Translations under genes and position numbers: made by a program
Part shown: positions 14,402 through 22,608 of the stretch, one piece after another
Numbering within the stretch: position 1 is the first letter of the stretch
Layout: each line of letters opens with the position of its first letter
Assembly: GCF_947166265.1 (NCBI RefSeq)
Contig: NZ_CAMVDO010000014.1
Coordinates: 1-64,000 of the forward strand
Length of the DNA: 64,000 nucleotides
DNA from: an uncultured Fibrobacter sp.
GTDB taxonomy: Bacteria > Fibrobacterota > Fibrobacteria > Fibrobacterales > Fibrobacteraceae
Direction of reading: 5' to 3'
Notes under the pieces: model-generated
Databases searched by the model: none
The model's input: only the letters and a program-made list of their open reading frames with translations
Told to the model about the DNA's origin: nothing

Positions 14402-15613
14402 TTACATCCTGTCCTTAATCCACTTGAGGAACGCCTTGTTGTTCCTGGTGAACTTGACTTCTATAGTGGCGCCATCCTTCACGATAAATTCCGAAAGCCC
14501 GTACTTGCTGTTCGGATTCCCCCAGTCGTAGGTGTAGCCGAGGCGCGTCCAGGGGTACCCTCCGTCCTTGCGGTAGGCGGTGGAACTCGTCTTGTCGAAC
14601 CAGTTCTTGAACCACATGGCGTTTTCGCTCGTGTCTTCTTCGAGCGAGTTGGAGAACGCGTTGTTCATCAGTCCGCTGTTGATTTCGGGGTAGTAGGCCG
14701 GGCGGAAAACGTCGGAAACGTTTGCCCAGAACACGGTGAAGTGGCTGTTGTTCGTTTCGGGCGACATGCCCAGAAGCTGCTTGAGTCGTAGGTCCCAGTT
14801 ATCGACCTTCTCGTGGTTTTCGCGGAACCATTTCACGAATTCCTTGTCGGTGAATCCCCAAATGACCTTTTCAGTATGCGTTACCGTCTGCCCGTCCTTG
14901 AAGGCTTCGGGGTTGTTGTGCCAGGTCACAAGAATCACCTGCGAGTTGTCGCCGCTCAGGGTCGCCATATCGGAACTTCCTTCGATAGAAACGAGCGGGT
15001 AGATGTTTTCGGCGGTCAGCTGCTTTGCGTCCTTGACGGCGGCGTTGAACTGTTCGCGGTTGAGCGAGTCGCGGTCCATGAAGGTGACCACGTTCCCCTT
15101 GGTGTCAATGACGTCGCAGTAGGGAATGTTCGGGAAACCTGCAGCGACTTCGTTTTTCTTGAAGAAGTCGAGCAGCAGGGCGTCGTTATGGGAAAACAGG
15201 TTGTCGTTTTCGAGGAAAGAAATGACGATCTTGCAGAAACCCTGGTCGGGAATCTTCACGGCGTAGGGGAAAGCCTTCTTGCCGTGGTCGGTCGTGTCGA
15301 GCGTAAGCTTGGTTTCGTCTTCTCCGCAGGAATATTCGTAGGTGTAGAGCGGGGCGATTCCCGGCTTCATTTCGCTGATAAAGAGGTTGTCCTGCTCGTT
15401 GCTCCAGCCGGACTTGACCATGATTTTCTGCTGGCCAAGCGTCATGAACTGCGGCATCACGTTTTCGCAGTAGAAGGCGGACTGGCGGAATACGCCAATG
15501 ATGCCGGTCTTGTTGCGGTAAACATCGGGGTCGCTCGGCTTGATTCCCTTGGAACAGCCGGAAAGGAGCGCTACAATCGATAAAGCTACGGAAAGGAACG
15601 TTTTCTTTTTCAT
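14402..15613 (-). CDS. Lipoprotein of unknown function
   Basis: 403 residues from ATG 15613. The signal sequence KKKTFLSVALSIVALLSGCSK has a clear lipobox (LLSGC). The rest is a soluble extracytoplasmic domain with no family I recognise. Landmarks are YCENVMPQFMTLGQQKIMVK, a Thr/Asp segment LTLDTTDHGKK, and an aromatic C-terminus GGYPWTRLGYTYDWGNPNSK. A longer version starting further upstream at 15664 would put 17 residues before the signal peptide and is rejected. On the minus strand TATATTTT stands 6 nt before the ATG. Confidence 0.65.
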   Translation of the reverse strand: MKKKTFLSVALSIVALLSGCSKGIKPSDPDVYRNKTGIIGVFRQSAFYCENVMPQFMTLGQQKIMVKSGWSNEQDNLFISEMKPGIAPLYTYEYSCGEDETKLTLDTTDHGKKAFPYAVKIPDQGFCKIVISFLENDNLFSHNDALLLDFFKKNEVAAGFPNIPYCDVIDTKGNVVTFMDRDSLNREQFNAAVKDAKQLTAENIYPLVSIEGSSDMATLSGDNSQVILVTWHNNPEAFKDGQTVTHTEKVIWGFTDKEFVKWFRENHEKVDNWDLRLKQLLGMSPETNNSHFTVFWANVSDVFRPAYYPEINSGLMNNAFSNSLEEDTSENAMWFKNWFDKTSSTAYRKDGGYPWTRLGYTYDWGNPNSKYGLSEFIVKDGATIEVKFTRNNKAFLKWIKDRM

Positions 15614-15619
15614 GGCCGT

Positions 15620-15627
15620 AAAATATA
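15620..15627 (-). promoter_or_regulatory. -7-like element 6 nt before the lipoprotein ATG
   Basis: Minus strand TATATTTT, then ACGGCC, then ATG 15613. It runs divergently to the queC promoter. Confidence 0.4.
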
Positions 15628-15651
15628 TAAAGAATGCGGCGGGGATTTTTC

Positions 15652-15659
15652 TATCTTTG
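15652..15659 (+). promoter_or_regulatory. -7 element of the queCDE operon
   Basis: TATCTTTG is an exact TAnnTTTG match. The predicted start about 5 nt later (15664) coincides with the first base of the riboswitch stem. Confidence 0.65.
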
Positions 15660-15663
15660 GGCA

Positions 15664-15705
15664 AGTCAGTTCGAAATCCATCCTGACTCTAAACAAAACT
15701 AGGAG
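15664..15705 (+). ncRNA. preQ1-I riboswitch controlling queCDE
   Basis: P1 pairs AGTCAG (15664-15669) with CTGACT (15683-15688) around the loop TTCGAAATCCATC. An A-rich tail follows, CTAAACAAAACTAGGAG (15689-15705). The order small stem, GTTCGAAAnCCATCC loop, A-rich tail ending at CTAGGAG is the preQ1 class I aptamer. In that class the tail docks in the P1 minor groove, pairs into the loop and buries the Shine-Dalgarno, here AGGAG, 5 nt before ATG 15710. Bound preQ1 would therefore repress translation of the genes that make it. The aptamer begins at the predicted transcription start. Confidence 0.85.
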
Positions 15706-15709
15706 CCCC

Positions 15710-16363
15710 ATGAAAGATTCTCTATTGATCCTCTCCGGAGGAATGGACAGTACCACGTTGCTCTACGAGCGTGCCGAAGACATTGCGCTTGCGGTCTCGT
15801 TCGACTATGGCAGCAACCACAACGACAAGGAAATCCCCTTTGCAGGCCTCCACTGCGAACGGCTCGGGATTCCGCACATCACGATTCCGCTGAAGTTCAT
15901 GCACGACTATTTTACGTCGTCGCTGTTGTCGGGTGCGGACGCGATTCCCGAAGGGAACTACGCGAACGAAAACATGAAGTCGACCGTGGTGCCTTTCCGC
16001 AACGGGATTATGCTTTCCGTGGCGGCGGGCCTTGCCGAAAGCCGTGGCCTTTCGAAGGTGATGATGGCGAACCACTTTGGCGACCATGACATTTACCCGG
16101 ACTGCAGAAAGGAATTCGTGGACAACATGTCGGCGGCCATTTCCGCGGGCACCTACGCGAAAATCACCATCGACGCTCCCTACACGCAGATTTCCAAGGC
16201 CGACATCGCTCGCCGTGGAAAGCTCCTTGGAATCAACTACGCCGAAACCTGGTCCTGCTACAAGGGCGAGAACATTCATTGCGGTAAGTGCGCAACCTGT
16301 ATCGAACGCAAGGCGGCGCTTGCCGAGGCAGGAATCGAAGATACGACGGAGTACAGGGCATGA
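15710..16363 (+). CDS. queC: 7-cyano-7-deazaguanine synthase
   Basis: 217 residues. QueC converts 7-carboxy-7-deazaguanine to preQ0 with ATP and ammonia. The PP-loop motif is LILSGGMDSTTLLYE. A C-terminal zinc site is seen in CGKCATCIERKAAL, plus an upstream Cys in TWSCYKGENIHCGKC. Length matches the family. It is first in the queC-queD-queE operon, under the preQ1-I riboswitch, with AGGAG 5 nt upstream. Its TGA overlaps the ATG of queD. Confidence 0.95.
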   Translation: MKDSLLILSGGMDSTTLLYERAEDIALAVSFDYGSNHNDKEIPFAGLHCERLGIPHITIPLKFMHDYFTSSLLSGADAIPEGNYANENMKSTVVPFRNGIMLSVAAGLAESRGLSKVMMANHFGDHDIYPDCRKEFVDNMSAAISAGTYAKITIDAPYTQISKADIARRGKLLGINYAETWSCYKGENIHCGKCATCIERKAALAEAGIEDTTEYRA

Positions 16364-16695
16364 GTATGTACAAGGTAATCAAGCGTCTTGAAATTTCGGG
16401 AGCGCACCGTCTTTCGCTCCCTTACGAAAGCAAGTGCCGCGGACTCCACGGGCATAACTGGATCATCACGGTGTTCTGCCAGAGCGAAACGCTCGATGAG
16501 AACGGAATGGTGGTCGATTTTTCGAAGATTAAGGAAATCGTGAAGGGGCAGCTCGACCACAAGTTCTTAAATGACGTGATGGACCTGAACCCGACTGCCG
16601 AAAACATGGCCCGCTGGATTTGCGAACAGGTGCCGCACTGCTACAAGGTGCAGATTCAGGAAAGCGAAGGCAACGTCGTCGAGTACGAAGCATAA
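16360..16695 (+). CDS. queD: 6-carboxy-5,6,7,8-tetrahydropterin synthase
   Basis: 111 residues. QueD turns dihydroneopterin triphosphate into 6-carboxy-tetrahydropterin. Zinc ligands are the His in SGAHRL and the pair in GLHGHNW; VDFSKIKEIVKGQLDHKFLND holds the conserved Asp-His, and QESEGNVVEYEA the final Glu. The start is ATG 16360, overlapping the queC stop (ATGA), so the pair is translationally coupled. An earlier in-frame start would extend into queC and has no support. Confidence 0.93.
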   Translation: MSMYKVIKRLEISGAHRLSLPYESKCRGLHGHNWIITVFCQSETLDENGMVVDFSKIKEIVKGQLDHKFLNDVMDLNPTAENMARWICEQVPHCYKVQIQESEGNVVEYEA

Positions 16696-16714
16696 GAGGC
16701 ATGAGCGCGGTCTT

Positions 16715-17416
16715 ATGAAAGTCTGCGAAATTTTCAAGAGTATCGAGGGCGAAGGCATACGGACGGGGCTCCCCGCCGTGTTCGTGCGCCTGCACGGCTG
16801 CAACCTGCGCTGTTCCTATTGCGATTCCATGTACGCGGTCGAAGGTTCCGATTACAAGACGATGGACCTGCAACAGGTTCTTGAGGCGGTAAAAGGCTAC
16901 GGCGTTAAAAACGTGACCCTCACCGGAGGGGAACCGCTACTGCATCAGGGTGTGGCCGAACTTCTGGAAACCCTGAGTCGCGAGGGGTTCCGCGTGAATG
17001 TCGAGACGAACGGGACCGTTCCTGCCAAGTGGAGACTCCCGGGGCTTTTCTACACGATGGACTGGAAATGCAAAAGTAGCGCGATGTCTTCGCACATGAA
17101 ACTCGAGAACATGGAGACGATTGGCGAAGGCGATGTCCTCAAGTTCGTGGTCGGGAGCGTCGAGGACCTGGAAGAAACGGAATCCGTGGTGGAACGCCTC
17201 GCTGCCAAAAAATCCGCCCAGGCTTTACAGAAAAATTTACCCGATGGGGTTCCGCAAGGGATGCCCTCTATTTTCGTGTCGCCCGTATTCGGAAAACTTT
17301 CGAATGTGGAAATCGTGAACTGGATGCTCGCAAGCGACGTGATGGTTAAAAACGACGCACGGTTCCAGGTGCAGCTCCATAAGGTTGTCTGGGATCCGGA
17401 CCTCCGCGGAGTGTAA
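16715..17416 (+). CDS. queE: 7-carboxy-7-deazaguanine synthase (radical SAM)
   Basis: 233 residues. QueE makes 7-carboxy-7-deazaguanine by radical SAM ring contraction. The cluster motif is CNLRCSYCDSMY (CxxxCxxC). The N-terminus KVCEIFKSIEGEGIRTGLPAVFVRL and LTGGEPLLH are family signatures. It follows queD after 19 nt with a weak ribosome site. A hairpin terminator follows the stop. queF and the GTP cyclohydrolase are not in the window. Confidence 0.93.
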   Translation: MKVCEIFKSIEGEGIRTGLPAVFVRLHGCNLRCSYCDSMYAVEGSDYKTMDLQQVLEAVKGYGVKNVTLTGGEPLLHQGVAELLETLSREGFRVNVETNGTVPAKWRLPGLFYTMDWKCKSSAMSSHMKLENMETIGEGDVLKFVVGSVEDLEETESVVERLAAKKSAQALQKNLPDGVPQGMPSIFVSPVFGKLSNVEIVNWMLASDVMVKNDARFQVQLHKVVWDPDLRGV

Positions 17417-17433
17417 TCTGTTTGCCTTATCCC

Positions 17434-17460
17434 TTTAATGGCGACATCAGCCCGTGGGGC
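17434..17460 (+). pseudogene. Relic of one DUF285 repeat unit
   Basis: TTTAATGGCGACATCAGC (17434-17451) is identical to repeat-unit DNA in the two DUF285 genes (for example 24132-24149) and the following bases CCGTGGGG align with AAGTGGGA. Translated, it reads FNGDISPWG then stop, matching the unit consensus FNGDISxW. It sits in the queE 3' region at the left edge of the island. Confidence 0.55.
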
Positions 17461-17471
17461 TGATTTTTTTA
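17446..17471 (+). terminator. Rho-independent terminator of queCDE
   Basis: ATCAGCCC (17446-17453) and GGGCTGAT (17457-17464) form a perfect 8-bp stem with loop GTG, followed by a T run. Its left arm overlaps the DUF285 relic. Confidence 0.85.
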
Positions 17472-17480
17472 TTTCCACTT

Positions 17481-17488
17481 TACATTTG
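17481..17488 (+). promoter_or_regulatory. -7 element before the first DUF3298-like gene
   Basis: TACATTTG matches TAnnTTTG exactly and leaves a leader of about 50 nt that contains AAAGGAG ahead of ATG 17543. Confidence 0.5.
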
Positions 17489-17542
17489 CGCTCCTTTGGT
17501 CGATAATTATGTTAGAGACCTTCATAGAAAAAAGGAGACGTC

Positions 17543-18598
17543 ATGAAACGGCTGATCGGTATCTTAACGGCGGCATACCTTGTCGCAGTAATTGCCTGCC
17601 CGCTTATTTTGTTAAAAAGCGGTTCCAAAGAATCGGAAGACGCCCCCAAAAAGGAACCGACAGTTGCATTGCAGGCTCCGGATTGCAAGGACTTATCCGA
17701 TATAGCGGAGAAGGTGGATAAAATCTATTCCATGCTTGCTGCCATGAAAATGGAATACAGCCTGATTGGAAAAAGCGACCTGGAGCGGGTCAAGGCGGAA
17801 ATCGCCATGCATGACGACGAATTGATTGAGTGCGACCCCACAAAAGAGAAAGGCTGTATGCAATTCTCCAATTATGGAACGGAACGCGACAGCAGCAGGT
17901 TTTACACGGTTTCCTTGCATTGGGAATTGCCGAGGTTCCAGGTTTATCCTAAACGGGTCCACTGGAAAATCATCAAGGGATTGTTGGGCGATGACTTGAC
18001 CGATGCAGACACAATCCTTGATGCCAGACATTTAGGAGAAATTCAAAAAAGAGCCCTTTACCGTCAGGTGGAAGAATACAAGAGGTTCATTGAGTCCGAA
18101 CTCAGGAATTATCCCGGTGACTGGTACTATGACAGCGCCCAGACGGAAGTCGCCGCCACCCTCAAATACAAACGCCTAGACAGTATAGATGTCGCGTTCA
18201 ATTCACAACTGTGGACGACTTATTATATTTCGAACGCCGGGTACAATGCCGGTGCCGCCGGAGGATACAATTACGAGTATCATCGGACCTTCTCGAAGAA
18301 AGACGGGTCGCTGGTTGATTCCACTATTTTCAATCCAGATGAAAAGGAAAAGATTGTATCGCTTCTTCGCAAATACGCGGAAAAATACGATGCCAACGCC
18401 GACGCCATTGGCATAGATTTCAAACTTGAGCCTTCCTTTTTGAAGGACGGTATCGGTTTTGACGGTTTATCTTTCGAAATCGGCTGGCATACCCACGGTA
18501 GCGTGATGATCGTGGTGCCTTACAAGGAAATTTTGCCCTATATGGAAACTTGGGCCCGCCGAGAATTCGGTCTTACTGAATTTTCCCAACAGAGATGA
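17543..18598 (+). CDS. Membrane-anchored DUF3298-like protein, copy 1
   Basis: 351 residues. One N-terminal membrane segment (LIGILTAAYLVAVIACPLIL) leads into an extracytoplasmic part with a coiled-coil patch (DIAEKVDKIYSMLAAMKMEY). The C-terminal half (TTYYISNAGYNAGAAGGYNY, DGSLVDSTIF, FLKDGIGFDGLSFEIGW, VMIVVPYKEILPYM) follows the layout of DUF3298, the RsiV-type lysozyme-binding fold: a G-rich hairpin, a (D)GxxV/L-x-D-x-x-F motif, a Gly-Ile-x-F strand and a final PYKEI-PYM. It is about 80% identical to the gene at 25654-26850, which flanks the island on the other side. A strong AAAAAGGAG precedes the ATG. Function is unknown; ligand sensing or inhibition at the surface is a guess from the fold. 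Confidence 0.6.
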   Translation: MKRLIGILTAAYLVAVIACPLILLKSGSKESEDAPKKEPTVALQAPDCKDLSDIAEKVDKIYSMLAAMKMEYSLIGKSDLERVKAEIAMHDDELIECDPTKEKGCMQFSNYGTERDSSRFYTVSLHWELPRFQVYPKRVHWKIIKGLLGDDLTDADTILDARHLGEIQKRALYRQVEEYKRFIESELRNYPGDWYYDSAQTEVAATLKYKRLDSIDVAFNSQLWTTYYISNAGYNAGAAGGYNYEYHRTFSKKDGSLVDSTIFNPDEKEKIVSLLRKYAEKYDANADAIGIDFKLEPSFLKDGIGFDGLSFEIGWHTHGSVMIVVPYKEILPYMETWARREFGLTEFSQQR

Positions 18599-18646
18599 TG
18601 AATAAACTTAGCAACCACTGGTTCATTACTTTTAAAGGAACAGACT

Positions 18647-20755
18647 ATGCTCAAACCTGCAAATAAAGAAGAACTGAAGAAAATTATCGACAAACGCATT
18701 CAGACCAAGGGATACAGATGCGACCTGAACGACATCGATGTTTCGGATATCACCGATATGAGTTATCTGTTTTTTGGAAGCTCATTCAATGGCGACATTA
18801 GCGAGTGGGACGTGTCTAAAGTAACTAACATGAGCCATATGTTTGATGGCAATTGTTGGGATGAAGACTTCGATGAAAAAAATCTGTTTAACGGCGATAT
18901 CAGTAGGTGGGATGTATCCAATGTGACCGACATGAGCTGGATGTTCATGGACAGTAAATTCAACGGCGACATCAGCCAGTGGAATGTGTCCAATGTGACT
19001 AACATGAATAGAATGTTTTTGGGCAGTAAATTCAACGGTGACATCAGTAGGTGGGATGTGTCCAAAGTGATCGACATGGGCATGATGTTCTACGGTAGTG
19101 CATTCGACAGCGACATCGGCCAGTGGAACGTATCCAACGTGACCGACATGAGCATGATGTTCAACTTTAGCAAATTCAACGGTGACATTAGCAACTGGAA
19201 CATATCCGAAGAAATTTCAAGTCAGGATAGCTGGGTTCGTCATAATTACATAAGAAAACAGTATTTAACGGAAAACGCTCTCTTAGAAAAACAGTTTTTA
19301 ACAGCAACCTCTCTCAATAAAAAAGAAATTTTGAGAAATCTTATTCACACAAGAGTTTATCTGTTCGGATCCGGATGCGACCTGAACGACCTCGATGTTT
19401 CGGACATTACCGATATGAGTGGGGTGTTTTCTGGAAGCACATTCAACGGCGACATCAGCAAATGGGACGTATCCAATGTGACTGACATGCACGAAATGTT
19501 CAGCAATAGCGCATTCAACGGCAACATCAGCGAGTGGGACGTATCCAAAGTGACGAACATGTGGAGCATGTTTAAAGGAAGCTCATTCAATGGCGATATC
19601 AGCAACTGGGATGTGTCTAATGTGACCGATATGCACGAAATGTTCAGCAATAGCGCATTCAACGGCAACATCAGCCAGTGGGACGTATCCAACGTGACCA
19701 GCATGAGCGGGATGTTCCGTAAAAGCCCATTCAACGGCAACATCAGCCAGTGGGATGTATCCAACGTGACTAACATGAGCGGAATGTTTTCTGGCAGCTC
19801 ATTCAACAGCGACATCAGCCAATGGAATGTTTCCAACGTGAAGTACATGAGTAGTATGTTCAGCAATAGCACATTCAACAGCGACATCAGCGAGTGGGAT
19901 GTATCCAAAGTGACCAGCATGTGGAGCATGTTTTCTGGAAGCACATTCAACGGCGACATCAGCAACTGGGATGTATCCAAAGTGACCGACATGAGTAATA
20001 TGTTCAGCAATAGCACATTCAACGGCAACATCAGCCAGTGGAACGTGTCCAATGTGACCAGCATGTGGAGCATGTTTAAAGGAAGTGCTTTCAACGGAGA
20101 CATCAGCGAATGGGATGTATTCCCAGAATTTTTAAATCAAGATGGCTGGATTCGTTGTACTTACACAAAAAAACAGTTTTTAGCAGCACCCGCTCTCGAT
20201 AAAAAAGAACTTTTAAGAAATCTTATTGATGAAAGAATTAAGCTACTCGGCCCCGAATGCAATCTGAACGACATCGATGTTTCGGACATCACCGATATGA
20301 GCAGGATGTTCTATAAAAGCCCATTTAAAGGCAACATCAGCAAGTGGGATGTATCCAATGTGACCAACATGCGCGAAATGTTTTGGAATAGTCAGTTCAA
20401 TGGCGACATTAGCAAGTGGAAAGTCTCCAAAGTGAAGGACATGAGGAGTATGTTTAAAGGAAGCTCATTCAATAGAGACATCAGCCGGTGGGACGTCTCC
20501 AAAGTAACCGACATGAGTTATATGTTTTCCCAGAGCAATTTCAACGGCAACATCAGCGAGTGGAAGGTCTCCAATGTGACCGATATGAGCAGGATGTTCT
20601 ATAAAAGCCCATTTAATGGCGATATCAGCAAATGGGACGTATCTAATGTGACCGACGATTACGGGATGTTCACCCTTAGCAACTTCGACGGCGACACCAG
20701 CAATTGGAAAATACGCCCTAACAGCAACACCAAGAACATGTTTGAAGACAAATAA
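18647..20755 (+). CDS. DUF285 (BspA-type) repeat protein with three header-repeat modules
   Basis: 702 residues, made almost wholly of 24-residue units with consensus FNGDISxWDVSNVTDMSxMFxGSx (PF03382/DUF285). There is no signal peptide, membrane segment or sorting tail. Three modules can be read: each starts with a helical header (EELKKIIDKRIQTKG, then KEILRNLIHTRVYLFG, then KELLRNLIDERIKLLG), continues CDLNDIDVSDITDMS, then carries about 6, 10 and 6 units. Linkers between modules share QDSWVR/QDGWIR and KKQFL motifs, so the gene grew by internal duplication. The leader CAACCACTGG...TTTTAAAGGAACAGAC is shared with the second copy at 22609. Function unknown; relatives are often called surface proteins, yet export signals are missing here. 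Confidence 0.8.
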   Translation: MLKPANKEELKKIIDKRIQTKGYRCDLNDIDVSDITDMSYLFFGSSFNGDISEWDVSKVTNMSHMFDGNCWDEDFDEKNLFNGDISRWDVSNVTDMSWMFMDSKFNGDISQWNVSNVTNMNRMFLGSKFNGDISRWDVSKVIDMGMMFYGSAFDSDIGQWNVSNVTDMSMMFNFSKFNGDISNWNISEEISSQDSWVRHNYIRKQYLTENALLEKQFLTATSLNKKEILRNLIHTRVYLFGSGCDLNDLDVSDITDMSGVFSGSTFNGDISKWDVSNVTDMHEMFSNSAFNGNISEWDVSKVTNMWSMFKGSSFNGDISNWDVSNVTDMHEMFSNSAFNGNISQWDVSNVTSMSGMFRKSPFNGNISQWDVSNVTNMSGMFSGSSFNSDISQWNVSNVKYMSSMFSNSTFNSDISEWDVSKVTSMWSMFSGSTFNGDISNWDVSKVTDMSNMFSNSTFNGNISQWNVSNVTSMWSMFKGSAFNGDISEWDVFPEFLNQDGWIRCTYTKKQFLAAPALDKKELLRNLIDERIKLLGPECNLNDIDVSDITDMSRMFYKSPFKGNISKWDVSNVTNMREMFWNSQFNGDISKWKVSKVKDMRSMFKGSSFNRDISRWDVSKVTDMSYMFSQSNFNGNISEWKVSNVTDMSRMFYKSPFNGDISKWDVSNVTDDYGMFTLSNFDGDTSNWKIRPNSNTKNMFEDK
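18785..20712 (+). repeat. 72-bp tandem coding units of the first DUF285 gene
   Basis: About 22 units of 72 bp, interrupted by two header blocks (about 19200-19425 and 20118-20310). Some units are nearly identical, for example the block reading GAAATGTTCAGCAATAGCGC at about 19490 recurs 144 bp later, which points to duplication of pairs of units. Confidence 0.8.
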
Positions 20756-20794
20756 AAACGCCTAGCTTTTGCAGGGCGGCCTTTCTCAACATTC

Positions 20795-20833
20795 AAAGCC
20801 TTGATGCAGATTTGCACAAGGCTTTTCACTTTT
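20795..20833 (+). terminator. Terminator after the first DUF285 gene
   Basis: AAAGCCTTG (20795-20803) pairs with CAAGGCTTT (20817-20825), followed by T-rich CACTTTTTTTG. It is a near copy of the terminator at 24788-24829. Confidence 0.75.
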
Positions 20834-20926
20834 TTTGCGGCTACAGATTTTTATCACGAACTGACTTTACATTGGCGGAATTGCCCACGATAAATATATA
20901 GAGAATGCAACTAGTGGAGGCAACCA

Positions 20927-21163
20927 ATGTTTGACTTCATCGACAACATCCTAGAACGCATAACGTATTTCTTCACGCAGGTGGTCTTACTCATCATCAT
21001 CGTTCTTGCAGTCGTCTTGCTTGCCCTCGCAACTAACAGGCACAACAAGAACCCCTATGTGGACCACTCGCAAGAAATCCAGAAACAGAAAATCGAGGCC
21101 GAACGAGACGCTCAATACAAGGAGGCTTTGCAACGCCTCTATGACGAACAATACGGAAAATAA
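20927..21163 (+). CDS. Small single-pass membrane protein
   Basis: 78 residues. An amphipathic start (MFDFIDNILERITYF) is followed by a long hydrophobic helix (VVLLIIIVLAVVLLALA) and a charged helical tail (EIQKQKIEAERDAQYKEALQRLYDEQYGK). TGGAGG stands 5 nt before the ATG. Family unknown. It precedes the M15-like gene after 26 nt and is probably co-transcribed, so it may be a membrane partner of that enzyme or of the proteases. Confidence 0.6.
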   Translation: MFDFIDNILERITYFFTQVVLLIIIVLAVVLLALATNRHNKNPYVDHSQEIQKQKIEAERDAQYKEALQRLYDEQYGK

Positions 21164-21189
21164 ACCTACACAACAACGGAGTCGTCACC

Positions 21190-21771
21190 ATGGGATGCCT
21201 TGTTAACCTATTCAAAACCTTCCTCGGAATAATCCTCATAGTCATCATGCTCATCGTGGGCTATAAGCTCATCTTCGACCCGTATAGGCCCGAATCGCCT
21301 AACAGCTGTTGGTCCCATAGACCTGTAGCAGAACAGACATATTCGAAGTCAGATGATGGTGAATACAAGGCCAAAGAAGAAAACTATGACTTCCGTACCA
21401 ATGTCCCTGTACAGGTGGGTAAAAACCATGACTACATCATGGAGAACACCTTCCAGAAAGGATATGTCGTCATGGAGCTTACCCCTCAGCTTGAAAGCGG
21501 CCTCGTGTATGTCATCAAGGTGTTCAAGAGCCAGTTCGGAGAGGACTTCGCCCCGACCATTATTTCCGCTCATGACTCCTTCGATAGGCACGACAGGTGG
21601 TCCCATCATAGGACAGGCCGAGCTGTCGATATCAGCCTCGTAGACTTGCCATACTACGAGAGAAGGCGAGTTGTCAAAATCCTCGAAGGCACCCTCCCCA
21701 AGGACTACAAGGTAAGATGGGAAGACCAGTATACTTCCCGAGAATATCTCCATTTCCAATCCAAGCGTTAA
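21190..21771 (+). CDS. Membrane-anchored M15-like zinc peptidase
   Basis: 193 residues. An N-terminal anchor (FLGIILIVIMLIVGYKLIF) precedes an extracytoplasmic domain. HDRWSHHRTGRAVDISLVD resembles the SxHxxGxAxD zinc motif of M15 D,D-/L,D-carboxypeptidases, and the C-terminal EYLHFQ supplies the usual last His. These enzymes trim peptidoglycan stem peptides. The domain is about 130 residues, close to the minimal M15 fold. It sits between the small membrane protein and the first protease, all in one orientation. Confidence 0.6.
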   Translation: MGCLVNLFKTFLGIILIVIMLIVGYKLIFDPYRPESPNSCWSHRPVAEQTYSKSDDGEYKAKEENYDFRTNVPVQVGKNHDYIMENTFQKGYVVMELTPQLESGLVYVIKVFKSQFGEDFAPTIISAHDSFDRHDRWSHHRTGRAVDISLVDLPYYERRRVVKILEGTLPKDYKVRWEDQYTSREYLHFQSKR

Positions 21772-21818
21772 TCATATCTTCATAGGGCCCCTTTATAAGC
21801 CCGGGGAATACAAACATC

Positions 21819-22481
21819 ATGAAACAGCTAGTCGGTATCACCCTTTCTTTCATCGCCATGGCCTTTGCCGACGATAATATGCATAACGGCACGGGGTTCT
21901 TCGTTAACAGAGAATACATCGTGACTGCGTACCATGTCGTTGAAAACTTTGAAAACACGTGTTATTACGATATCAAGAATGATACGTGCTACAAAGTTCA
22001 TATCGTGGATTACAATTTAGAATCAGACCTCGTTCTGTTGAAGCTGGATGATGAACCTGTCGAAATGCCTATGGTATGCCGTCTTGCTCACTCTGAATTG
22101 GCTATCGGGGAAAGACTGACATCGTATGGCTACCCTGACCCGTTCATCGACCATGAGTTGACCATTATCCCGTTGAGCATTCGTATGCACTATCGTTATG
22201 ATGGCAATTACAACTATTATCGCATGACGGGAAAATTGCGGCTTGGAATGTCTGGCGGGCCTAATTTTACCATAGATGGTCGAATCGGGGGAGTGAACAA
22301 GTCGATATCGCTGGTTGAACAGAATACCAGCAATCTGGTGAAGTCTACGGAAGTGGTTCGTCTGCTCCATAAAAATGGTGTAATGGAGTATCCGAACACC
22401 AGGAATGAGAAAAAATGTGTTATCAGCATCTTGAATTCCGTTGAAGATTTTAAGTCTGCTCACTATAACTGGGGCGTATAA
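21819..22481 (+). CDS. Secreted trypsin-like serine protease, copy 1
   Basis: 220 residues. Signal peptide MKQLVGITLSFIAMAFA. A chymotrypsin-fold protease with the full triad in order: His in NREYIVTAYHVVENF, Asp in NLESDLVLLKLD, Ser in LGMSGGP. The C-terminal ISILNSVEDFKSAHYNWGV is shared only with copy 2 (24941-25603), about 75% identical overall. No PDZ domain, unlike HtrA. Target unknown; its place between an M15-like enzyme and a DUF285 gene suggests a role in processing island proteins, which is inference. Confidence 0.75.
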   Translation: MKQLVGITLSFIAMAFADDNMHNGTGFFVNREYIVTAYHVVENFENTCYYDIKNDTCYKVHIVDYNLESDLVLLKLDDEPVEMPMVCRLAHSELAIGERLTSYGYPDPFIDHELTIIPLSIRMHYRYDGNYNYYRMTGKLRLGMSGGPNFTIDGRIGGVNKSISLVEQNTSNLVKSTEVVRLLHKNGVMEYPNTRNEKKCVISILNSVEDFKSAHYNWGV

Positions 22482-22565
22482 CGATTCTGCAATTCGCCAA
22501 TTATGCGGTTTTAGAACTATTTTGATGTGGCGTTTGGTGCTTTTTTTGATGCCAAATGGTTATAT

Positions 22566-22573
22566 TAACTTTG
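22566..22573 (+). promoter_or_regulatory. -7 element of the second DUF285 gene
   Basis: TAACTTTG fits TAnnTTTG. The same position upstream of the first copy (about 18604) reads TAAACTTAG, and about 40 bp after it is conserved between the two genes. Confidence 0.5.
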
Positions 22574-22608
22574 CAACCACTGGCTCATTACTTTTAAAGG
22601 AACAGACG

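Noticed and set aside
22441-22608. Upstream in-frame extension of the second DUF285 gene
   Set aside because: It overlaps the protease gene and lies before the promoter, leader and ribosome site shared with the first copy.
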